A DNA stretch of 64,000 bases, from NCBI GenBank assembly GCA_040221415.1, contig JAVKEN010000022.1:1-64000 (forward strand), in the 5' to 3' direction. This stretch comes from JAVKEN01 sp040221415 (lineage in GTDB: Bacteria; Pseudomonadota; Alphaproteobacteria; Rickettsiales; JABSSG01). Within the stretch, counting starts at the first letter, position 1, and the number at the start of each line of letters is the position of its first letter. Both the position numbers and the translations under genes were made by a program. The notes under the pieces were generated by a model. That model saw only the letters and a program-made list of their open reading frames with translations, searched no databases and was not told the DNA's origin. Positions 1 to 6,970 of the stretch are shown here, piece after piece.

Positions 1-243
1 GTCCAGCAATGCAAACATAGATGGGCATAATAAAATTGTATGATGCGTTGAATTAATAGCTTCTTTACCAATTCCATTTTCTTTTTGTATAGAGGAAAAT
101 ATTTTCTTTGTTTTGTTAATTTCTCTTTTAACCTTATTCAATAAATTCGAGCTATAAACAGCGCTTATTTTAACCCAACCTTTCTCTGATAACTCGTTAC
201 AGATTAGTGGGAAATCACTTTTTTGTATCAACTGACTATTCAT
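1..243 (-). CDS. Partial CDS, possibly phytanoyl-CoA dioxygenase-like (C-terminus outside window)
   Basis: An open frame runs on the minus strand from an ATG at 243 to the window edge without a stop, giving the first 81 residues of a longer protein. It begins MNSQLIQKSDFPLICNEL and includes GWVKISAVYSSNLLNKVK and a THHTILLCPSMFALLD segment. The layout (a short helix, a G-W/Y-V-x-I strand, then a helix and a region with paired His) vaguely recalls the N-terminus of phytanoyl-CoA dioxygenase (PhyH) family enzymes, which occur in surface-polysaccharide clusters. That would suit the neighbouring rfbB and rfbA. The catalytic His/Asp motif would lie outside the window, so the family is a guess. Confidence 0.5.
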   Translation of the reverse strand, partial: MNSQLIQKSDFPLICNELSEKGWVKISAVYSSNLLNKVKREINKTKKIFSSIQKENGIGKEAINSTHHTILLCPSMFALLD

Positions 244-500
244 AGATTTATTACTTATTTGGTTGCTCCAAGACGTAATACTTTAGTATCTTATTAGGAT
301 AATTATATCAATATATATTGCAATTATTGCAATTTTTTTATGGAGACAAATTTATTAAACCACCTTTCCGCTTCTTAGGATGCAATCTAATCTCATCTTT
401 ATTACAAATTCTCGATACCCATACCATATCGAACAATCTTGTAAATGTATTGCTGCATAGTTTAATTTTTCTGTTTGAGCCTTGTTATAACTTATATGAT

Positions 501-1475
501 TTAAGACAAGTACCATTGAGCTGTCTCTGCTAATTTTTCTTTAAACTGTCTTTTTATAACAAAACCAAGCTTTTGTTCAGCTTTATTATTATCTACAGCA
601 TACCTTAGATCATGCCCCTGTCTATCTGATACAAAAGTAATTTGATTTCTGTAGCTAGTCTCTTTTGGCCTTATTTCATCAAGTAAATCACAAATTAGCT
701 TAACTAAATCAATATTATTGATTTCATTTTCTCCTCCAAAGCAATAAGTCTCTCCAAATTTACCTTTGCTTATGGCTAGTTCAATTCCATAGCAGTGATC
801 CTCAACATATATCCAGTCCCTAACGTTTTTTCCATTTCCGTAAACCGGTATAGATAGGCCGCTAATTGCTTTTTTAATTGTGTTTGGTATTAATTTCTCT
901 TCATGTTGCCTGGGGCCAAAATTATTAGAACATTGCGTTGTGATAACAGGAAGACCATATGTTTGATGCCACGCTCTCACAAGGTGGTCTCCTGAGGCTT
1001 TAGAGGCGGAGTAGGGGGAGTTAGGATAATACTTGTTATTACTAGAAAATTTTTTGTTGGAGTCAAGAGCTAAGGAGCCATAAACTTCATCAGTAGAGAT
1101 ATTTATAAATTTAATGTCACTTTCAGTCTTATAAAGCTTTAGGCTGGCATTTAACAATGATAAAACACCCAAAACATTAGTATGTACAAATTTATCAGGC
1201 TGTTTAATTGACTGATCTACATGTGTCTCTGCAGCAAAATTTACAATGGTGTTAATTTTAAATTCTTTTAAAATTTGAGAAATTAGTGGCTCATCTGCAA
1301 TGTCTCCTTTTACAAAGTAATACTTATTCGAATGATTTAATTGTTCTAAATTTTTAGGGTTTGCAGCATATGTTATGTTATCCAGATTAACTACTCTTTT
1401 ATTAAAGTTGAGTATTTGCCTTAAAATAAAACAGCTTCCAATAAATCCACATCCACCAGTTACTAAAATTGTCAT
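501..1475 (-). CDS. rfbB: dTDP-glucose 4,6-dehydratase
   Basis: Converts dTDP-glucose to dTDP-4-keto-6-deoxyglucose, the second step of dTDP-rhamnose and related deoxysugar synthesis in the cytoplasm. The 324-residue protein is a short-chain dehydrogenase of the extended class. It has an N-terminal NAD-binding GGCGFIGS at residues 7-14, the STDEVYG active-site segment characteristic of RfbB, and the catalytic YxxxK within YSASKAS. Length is slightly below the usual 340-360. Its start overlaps the rfbA stop by 4 bases, so the two are translationally coupled. No rfbC or rfbD is visible here, so the final sugar is unknown. It would feed O-antigen or other surface glycan synthesis. Confidence 0.93.
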   Translation of the reverse strand: MTILVTGGCGFIGSCFILRQILNFNKRVVNLDNITYAANPKNLEQLNHSNKYYFVKGDIADEPLISQILKEFKINTIVNFAAETHVDQSIKQPDKFVHTNVLGVLSLLNASLKLYKTESDIKFINISTDEVYGSLALDSNKKFSSNNKYYPNSPYSASKASGDHLVRAWHQTYGLPVITTQCSNNFGPRQHEEKLIPNTIKKAISGLSIPVYGNGKNVRDWIYVEDHCYGIELAISKGKFGETYCFGGENEINNIDLVKLICDLLDEIRPKETSYRNQITFVSDRQGHDLRYAVDNNKAEQKLGFVIKRQFKEKLAETAQWYLS

Positions 1476-2377
1476 ATTTTACTTTCTTTATTCTCTTGAA
1501 ATATTTTTTGTAAATATTTTCTGTATTCACAATTTTTAGGAATTTTATTTATTATATTCAAGAATTCATTCAAAGATATGAATCCTTTTTTAAAAGCTAT
1601 TTCTTCTAAGCAAGAAATCTTTATTCCTTGTCTTTTTTCAACATTATAAACAAATTGAGAAGCTTCTATTAGCGCTTCTGGAGTTCCCGCATCCAACCAA
1701 GCCGTACCTCTTCCTAATAAAAAATATTTCAATCTCTTATTTTCTAAATAGTGATTTAATACATCCGTAATTTCTAGCTCGCCTCTGTGAGAAGGCGAGA
1801 GGCTCTCAGCTATTAAGGGGGCTTTATTATCAAAGAGATATATACCAGTTGAAACCCAATTAGACTTTGGTATTTTAGGCTTTTCTTCAATCGAGATAAT
1901 TTCTTGATTCGGACCAAACTCTAACACGCCATATCTTTCAGAATCTGCTACTCTATAGCCAACAGTATATGCTCCTTCTTGCAAGTTATTGACCATATCC
2001 TTAAATTTGTTATTTTCTTTATTGTTATATATATCGGCACCATAAAAAATGTTGTCTCCTAAAATTAAGCAACAAGCTTGGCCTTCAAGAAACTCTTTTG
2101 CTATGATCAGACCATGAGCTATGCCCCTTGGCCTATCTTGTGTTTCATAGGATATATTAATTCCATAGCACCTACCATTGCCAAGAAGGGCTTTTATGTT
2201 TTCTAAATCGTTATTGTTAGTAATGATCAAAATATCTCTTATTCCTAAAGTCATTAGAGTGGATAATGGATAATAAATGAGAGGCTTATCATATACCGGA
2301 AGTAATTGTTTTGTTACATAGGTAGACAAAGGGTATAATCTTGAACCACTTCCTCCTGCTAATAGTACGGCTTTCAT
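1472..2377 (-). CDS. rfbA: Glucose-1-phosphate thymidylyltransferase
   Basis: Makes dTDP-glucose from dTTP and glucose 1-phosphate, the first step of the dTDP-deoxysugar pathway, and so supplies RfbB downstream. The 301-residue protein has the N-terminal nucleotidyltransferase loop LAGGSGSRLYPLS (residues 6-18), followed by KQLLPVYDKPLIYYPLS, the LILGDNIFYG metal-binding segment, and EEKPKIPKSNW and GTAWLDAGTPEAL, all typical of RmlA/RfbA. Length matches the family (about 290-300). It is the first gene of a two-gene minus-strand operon with rfbB. Confidence is high because every family motif is intact. Confidence 0.95.
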   Translation of the reverse strand: MKAVLLAGGSGSRLYPLSTYVTKQLLPVYDKPLIYYPLSTLMTLGIRDILIITNNNDLENIKALLGNGRCYGINISYETQDRPRGIAHGLIIAKEFLEGQACCLILGDNIFYGADIYNNKENNKFKDMVNNLQEGAYTVGYRVADSERYGVLEFGPNQEIISIEEKPKIPKSNWVSTGIYLFDNKAPLIAESLSPSHRGELEITDVLNHYLENKRLKYFLLGRGTAWLDAGTPEALIEASQFVYNVEKRQGIKISCLEEIAFKKGFISLNEFLNIINKIPKNCEYRKYLQKIFQENKESKI

Positions 2378-2506
2378 GATTAATATATGAATTTATTAAA
2401 TAGCGTCATAATAGTTTCATGTAAAATTGAAAATTTCAACCAATTAATTATTGATACTACGTAATAGTTTCCATAATATATATTATGCGTTTATTATATG
2501 AGCATC

Positions 2507-3895
2507 CTAGGGCTTGGCATCGTTATTATGCCCTAGCAATTGTTTCTCTATGTATTTTATAATATGACTTGCTACATCTACACCAGAAGCTTTTTCAATT
2601 CCTTCAAGTCCAGGTGAAGAATTGACTTCTAGTACTTTTGCTCCAGACTTTAATCTTAATATATCTACGCCTGCGACCTTTAGACCAAGAACTTTAGCTG
2701 CATCAATAGCAAGTTTTCTTTCTGCAGGCGTCACCTTTATACCTTCAACTGTAGCTCCAAGATGCACATTAGCACGAAACTCTCCATCTGGAGCGGTTCT
2801 TTGCATTGCTGCCACCACCTTATTGCCAACAACAAAACATCTCAAGTCTTTATTTTGAGCTTCTTTTACATATTCTTGCACCAGAATGTTTGTTGAAAGA
2901 CTTTTGAATGCATCTATAACGCTTTCTGCTGCTTTATTAGTCTCAGCTAAAACAACCCCCTTTCCTTGAGTGCCTTCTAAAAGTTTGATAATTAATGGGG
3001 CACCACCAACAATTTTAATGATGTCTTTAGTGTTTTGGGGAGAATCTGCAAAGGCAGTAATTGGTATATTTATATTTTTAGCGGATAAAAGTTGCAAGGA
3101 ACGAAGCTTGTCGCGGGATCTTGTTATCGCTATTGATCCATTTACACAAAAAATTCCAGCAGATTCTAACTGCCTTAAAATTGAAGAGCCGTAAAAAGTA
3201 ATGCTGGGTCTTAATCTTGGTATTACCGCATCTACATCTTGTAGAATCTTGCCATCGCCATAATGAATCTTTGAATCAGAGGCACTAATATCCATATAGC
3301 ATTGTTTAATTTTTAGAAATTGCATATCATGACCTAACGCGCTTCCTGCCTCCATTAGGCGTCTGTGAGAATACAAATCAGGGTTACTAGCTAATATAAG
3401 GATTTTTAGTTTATTTTTAATTACGTGAGAAGATTTATAGTTGTCTTCGACACGTTTCTCAGACGTCTTTCCTAATAAAAATGAGTTATCAGGATCTACT
3501 ATAACTTTTCCAGCCATCGCCTGTCTTCCAAGAAGAAGTCTATATCCCATACTATCTCTATTTGACAGACTCACTTCAATACTCCAAGAATTCTTTCCTA
3601 ACTTGAGCTTTGTTTCAATAATATGTCGTTTTTCTATATGGCCTGTTGAGCTTTTGATTTCTCTATAAGCTTTCAGTTTTGCTGAACAATTTTTAACTAT
3701 TTTTCTGTTGCCTTGTAATGGGTGAACATCAAATTTAACATACTTCTCACCACCCTCCTCATAAGGCTGAATATTAAAAGCATGGATAGAGGAGGTTTTT
3801 GCACCAGAGTCCACTCTTGCTTTAACATATTTTAAATCTAATTCGGGAAAGCTGCACCACTCTTCGCAGCCAATGATCTTTTTGTTTTCGGTCAT
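2507..3895 (-). CDS. rimK: RimK-type ATP-grasp ligase fused to retropepsin-like (RimB-type) domain
   Basis: The 462-residue protein has two domains. Residues about 5-145 match the 'ATP-dependent zinc protease' family (PF05618), now regarded as retropepsin-like, with the signature ARVDSGAKTSSIHA (D-S-G) and YRLLLGRQAM. Residues about 165-455 form a RimK ATP-grasp ligase with IIKLLEGTQGKGVVL, RCFVVGNKVVAAMQR, a LGATVEG loop and the metal-binding LEVNSSPGLEGIEK. RimK adds glutamates to the C-terminus of ribosomal protein S6 in E. coli; related enzymes modify other peptides. Fusion of the two activities in one chain is known in other bacteria, but the order and substrate cannot be proved here. 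It is divergent from the ankyrin gene at 4034. Confidence 0.85.
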   Translation of the reverse strand: MTENKKIIGCEEWCSFPELDLKYVKARVDSGAKTSSIHAFNIQPYEEGGEKYVKFDVHPLQGNRKIVKNCSAKLKAYREIKSSTGHIEKRHIIETKLKLGKNSWSIEVSLSNRDSMGYRLLLGRQAMAGKVIVDPDNSFLLGKTSEKRVEDNYKSSHVIKNKLKILILASNPDLYSHRRLMEAGSALGHDMQFLKIKQCYMDISASDSKIHYGDGKILQDVDAVIPRLRPSITFYGSSILRQLESAGIFCVNGSIAITRSRDKLRSLQLLSAKNINIPITAFADSPQNTKDIIKIVGGAPLIIKLLEGTQGKGVVLAETNKAAESVIDAFKSLSTNILVQEYVKEAQNKDLRCFVVGNKVVAAMQRTAPDGEFRANVHLGATVEGIKVTPAERKLAIDAAKVLGLKVAGVDILRLKSGAKVLEVNSSPGLEGIEKASGVDVASHIIKYIEKQLLGHNNDAKP

Positions 3896-3974
3896 TATTT
3901 ATTTCACAGCCAATTTTGCTTATATATTTAATAAATCAGACCTTCTTGTCAAAGGTTATGCATAATAAATTGTA

Positions 3975-3990
3975 TTAACCATTTATTAAC
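3975..3990 (+). promoter_or_regulatory. CtrA-type box upstream of the ankyrin gene
   Basis: TTAACCATTTATTAAC matches the CtrA consensus TTAA-N7-TTAAC exactly and also contains the TTAACCAT half-site form. It ends 43 bases before the ATG at 4034 and is followed by a GATAAT -10-like hexamer at 4001-4006. CtrA is the conserved alphaproteobacterial cell-cycle regulator, retained in Rickettsiales. The site lies between divergent genes and could also act on the minus-strand rimK. Confidence 0.55.
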
Positions 3991-4033
3991 TTTTTTCTTA
4001 GATAATCTTAAAGGAATCTAATAGTAGGATATT

Positions 4034-5056
4034 ATGTCAGCAAGCGGTGGAGGCGGAAGACGAAGAAAAAGAGTTGCAGCCGGAGATTTTAGAATCAGCG
4101 ATGAAGAAGCTGCAAAGATTTTAGAAGGCATGAAGGAAACTGAAAGAAGTAGGTCAAGCAGAGGATCTGGAAAATCCTCTGATTCAAGAGAGGCGTCTAC
4201 TCCCTCTCCATCAGGATCATCGATTCCAAAAACAATACAAGAGCAACTTGATCAGCTTCAATATCTGATTTCAAGAGGATTAAACGATGAGGTTGGGGAG
4301 TTAGTAATGTCTTTAGGGAGAGGATATATTAACGCAGAGTTCACAGATGGGGCAACTCCGCTTACTTTTGCAGTAGCGAAAGCAAAGCCTGAAATTGTAG
4401 ATATGCTTGTGAAAGCCGGCGCTGATCCAAGAATTCCAAACAGATTTGGTCAATATGCTGTACATTTTGCAGTAGCTTCGAAGCCATATAGGGAAGATAT
4501 TATAGAAAATATAATAAATGCTGGAGCCGATATCAATGCTCAGGATAGATTGGGCCAAACTCCTTTAATGCTTGCAATCTACTCTAAAATCTCAAAAGTA
4601 TTTGAGTATTTACTTGCAAATGGAGCTGATGTAAATCTCGAGTCAAAATCCAAACAAACAGCTTTAATGTATGCCGCTCGAGCAGGAGCATCACAAAAAA
4701 CAATTGATTTATTAATGGCAAGAGGCGCATCAGTCAACGCAAGAGATGCTGATGGCAAAACTGCTTTAATGCACGCACTAGACGTTGAAGGGGCAAGAGA
4801 TATTAAACTTGCTCAAAGACTTATAGATCATCACGGTGCTGATTGCGATATGTTTAATGAGAAAGGAAAAAGTGTTTTAGACTATGCAATAGAAACAGAA
4901 GGGCCAACTGCTTCTATTGTTAAAAAAATAAGAAAATTATCTGAAGCTGGCAAAGGAGCTGAAGTTGGTAGTAAAAGAGGTAGAAGTTGGACACAATCAC
5001 TAGAAGCAAAAGCAGCGGATAAAGGCAGGGGTCGTGGCGAAGGGCCAGGATTATAG
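4034..5056 (+). CDS. Ankyrin-repeat protein with basic C-terminal tail, putative effector
   Basis: The 340-residue protein has a Ser/Arg/Gly-rich, disordered N-terminus (residues 1-65), then about six ankyrin repeats between residues 70 and 300. Examples are DGATPLTFAVAKAKPEIVDM, LGQTPLMLAIYSKISKVFEY and DGKTALMHAL, with recurring GADINAQ and GADVNLE turns. The tail after residue 310 is Lys/Arg/Gly-rich and ends GRGRGEGPGL. Ankyrin proteins of Rickettsiales are often type IV secretion substrates that bind host proteins. The tail and the VirB6 gene at 25.6 kb make secretion plausible but unproved. A CtrA-like box lies just upstream. The start follows a weak TAGGATA ribosome-binding site. Confidence 0.88.
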   Translation: MSASGGGGRRRKRVAAGDFRISDEEAAKILEGMKETERSRSSRGSGKSSDSREASTPSPSGSSIPKTIQEQLDQLQYLISRGLNDEVGELVMSLGRGYINAEFTDGATPLTFAVAKAKPEIVDMLVKAGADPRIPNRFGQYAVHFAVASKPYREDIIENIINAGADINAQDRLGQTPLMLAIYSKISKVFEYLLANGADVNLESKSKQTALMYAARAGASQKTIDLLMARGASVNARDADGKTALMHALDVEGARDIKLAQRLIDHHGADCDMFNEKGKSVLDYAIETEGPTASIVKKIRKLSEAGKGAEVGSKRGRSWTQSLEAKAADKGRGRGEGPGL

Positions 5057-5077
5057 GGCAGACGCAAAATGACCACC

Positions 5078-5188
5078 CTATTTATATTTTACTAATGCAC
5101 CTTCATAGTATTTATAAAGCTCTTCACTTAATTCACGTCTTACAATTGCTGCAGAAACAATAGTAATTAGTGCCAAGTTCTTTTTCAT
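5078..5188 (-). CDS. Possible 36-residue small protein downstream of glutamine synthetase
   Basis: A short minus-strand frame starts at ATG 5188, 28 bases after the glutamine synthetase stop, and ends at TAG 5078. It encodes MKKNLALITIVSAAIVRREL followed by a short amphipathic, Tyr-rich tail (16 residues). A Lys-start, hydrophobic stretch and polar tail would fit a tiny membrane peptide. The ribosome-binding site is weak (AGAAAG). It may be a genuine cotranscribed small gene or a chance frame; nothing else explains the interval. Confidence 0.35.
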   Translation of the reverse strand: MKKNLALITIVSAAIVRRELSEELYKYYEGALVKYK

Positions 5189-5216
5189 TTCTTTCTGCCT
5201 TATTAGTTTTGATGAA

Positions 5217-6260
5217 TCAATCCAAACAAATAGTCTCAACTAATTTTGCTGCAACTAAGTATGGATCAGCGTTGGCGCCTGGCCTACGATCCTCTATATA
5301 GCCATGTCCTTTTGTTGCTACTGGTTTTGGAATGCGAATTGAACTTCCTCTATGCGCATCTCCATAAGAAAATTTATCAAGACTTGAAGTTTCATGCAGA
5401 CCTGTAAGACGCTCATTTAATTTATCCCCATAAATCTTTATATGCTCTAAGTGATTCTTTTCGAGTTTGATAATCGCATCTTTTATTGCTGCTCTACCTT
5501 TTTTAGGGTCTCTAGTATCTTTTGTAGAAAAATTTGTATGCAATCCAGCTCCATTCCAATCACCTTTAACAGGTTTATTGTCCAGAGATATGTGAACTTC
5601 ATATTTTTCACTTATTCGGTGAAGAAGCCATCTTGCAATCCAAGTATGATCAGCAACGTTTAAAGCCTCCATATTTTCAGTATCTACTCCTCGATAACCA
5701 ATTTGAAACTCCCACTGACCAGGCATAACCTCGGCATTCATGCCGTAATATATGATACCAGCCTTCACACAAGCATTCTTGTGTTCCAAAGCTAGCGCTC
5801 TACCAAAAATCTGAGCCGGTCCCACGCCGCAGTAATACGGCCCTTGAGCCTCAGGCTCTCCTTGTTCAGGCCATCCTAAAGGTCTGTTATTCTTAAACAT
5901 TGTGTATTCTTGCTCGAACCCAACCCAAGGTTGCTGCGCCCCTCCTCCTTCTTCAAGAACACTTCTAAGCATTGCTCTTGTATTTGATTGATGATCTGCC
6001 CCATCAGGATCAAGAACTTCACACATTACTAAAAAATCTCCTGAATCCTCTAAAGGATCTTTAACAATGCATACAGGCATGAGAATGCAATCAGAGTCAT
6101 TTCCTTCAGCTTGTTGAGTGGAAGATCCGTCAAAGTTCCATTCTGGTATATCTTGCACCTTAGGATTTTCCGGAAGATCTATTATCTTTGATTTTGATCT
6201 TAATTTGCTTACAGGTTTATTGCCATCCAGCCATATATACTCAACAGATTTTAGCGCCAT
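5217..6260 (-). CDS. glnII: Type II (eukaryote-like) glutamine synthetase
   Basis: Forms glutamine from glutamate, ammonia and ATP. At 347 residues it is far shorter than bacterial GlnA (GSI, about 470) and has GSII motifs: PEWNFDGSSTQQAEG near residues 39-53, WVGFEQEYTMF, GPYYCGVG, AEVMPGQWEFQIG, HTNFSTK and the glutamate flap/ATP segment GSSIRIPK. GSII is typical of eukaryotes and occurs in some bacteria such as rhizobia and actinomycetes. It is uncommon in reduced intracellular genomes, where glutamine is usually imported, so horizontal origin is possible. No glnB or ntr genes lie nearby. The gene is divergent from the carbonic anhydrase at 6374. Confidence 0.93.
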   Translation of the reverse strand: MALKSVEYIWLDGNKPVSKLRSKSKIIDLPENPKVQDIPEWNFDGSSTQQAEGNDSDCILMPVCIVKDPLEDSGDFLVMCEVLDPDGADHQSNTRAMLRSVLEEGGGAQQPWVGFEQEYTMFKNNRPLGWPEQGEPEAQGPYYCGVGPAQIFGRALALEHKNACVKAGIIYYGMNAEVMPGQWEFQIGYRGVDTENMEALNVADHTWIARWLLHRISEKYEVHISLDNKPVKGDWNGAGLHTNFSTKDTRDPKKGRAAIKDAIIKLEKNHLEHIKIYGDKLNERLTGLHETSSLDKFSYGDAHRGSSIRIPKPVATKGHGYIEDRRPGANADPYLVAAKLVETICLD

Positions 6261-6373
6261 TTTTTACAACATTTAATTTATTAGCGATTATAATAAAAAA
6301 ATAAAGTTAAAATTTGATTAATTTATAATTTTTAATCTATATTATCTAGCTCGGTCAAATTTTAGAGGGAACT

Positions 6374-6970
6374 ATGACGAATAAATCTGGGGTGCAATTT
6401 GGAAAGCACCAATCTCCAATTAACATACAGAACCCGATAAAGTCGGACTTACCTGATCTAAGATTCAATTACAAAGAAACAAAATGTAAGCCGCATAATA
6501 ATGGATATTCAATTCAGGCTTTTTACGGAGAAGGAAGCCTTTTAAATGTTGGAAAACACGAATTTAAGCTTGTAGAGTTTCACTTTCATACACCAGCTGA
6601 ACATTCCTTTGATGGAAAAACCCACCCTATGATTAATCACATCGTTCACCAGGGTAGAAATTTTCTTGCTGTGGTTGCGGTCACCATAGATGAAGGAGAG
6701 TATAATCCAGACTTACAGAAGTTAATTGACGGTATGGATAAGGAAATAAATTTTAATGTTTCTTCTCTTTTACCTCAAAGCACCAGTAGCTACTTCTATT
6801 ATCACGGATCAAGAACAACCCCTCCTCACTCCGAGAATATTCATTGGATTATCCTGAAAGATAAGATAAAAGCCTCAAAAGATCAAATTGCTTCGTTTAA
6901 AAACGAAACAGGGTGTAATGCACGAGAGCTTCAAGAGTCTTACGGCAGAATAGTTAAATATAGAGACTAA
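6374..6970 (+). CDS. Alpha-class carbonic anhydrase without signal peptide
   Basis: Interconverts CO2 and bicarbonate. The 198-residue protein has the alpha-class core: QSPINIQNP at residues 13-21, the zinc ligands His70 and His72 in VEFHFHTPAEH, the third His89 in MINHIVHQG, and the substrate-pocket SRTTPPHSE containing the gatekeeper Thr. Bacterial alpha-carbonic anhydrases usually carry a signal peptide and act in the periplasm. This one starts MTNKSGVQFG just ahead of the core after a clear GAGGGA site, so it appears cytoplasmic, and it is shorter than usual (about 220-250). Its last 4 bases overlap the end of the convergent ABC gene. Confidence 0.9.
   Translation: MTNKSGVQFGKHQSPINIQNPIKSDLPDLRFNYKETKCKPHNNGYSIQAFYGEGSLLNVGKHEFKLVEFHFHTPAEHSFDGKTHPMINHIVHQGRNFLAVVAVTIDEGEYNPDLQKLIDGMDKEINFNVSSLLPQSTSSYFYYHGSRTTPPHSENIHWIILKDKIKASKDQIASFKNETGCNARELQESYGRIVKYRD

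Noticed and set aside
318..533. 71-codon plus-strand frame near the window start
   Set aside because: It overlaps the 3' end of rfbB antisense, has low complexity and no ribosome-binding site or family signs. I see no gene in 244-500.
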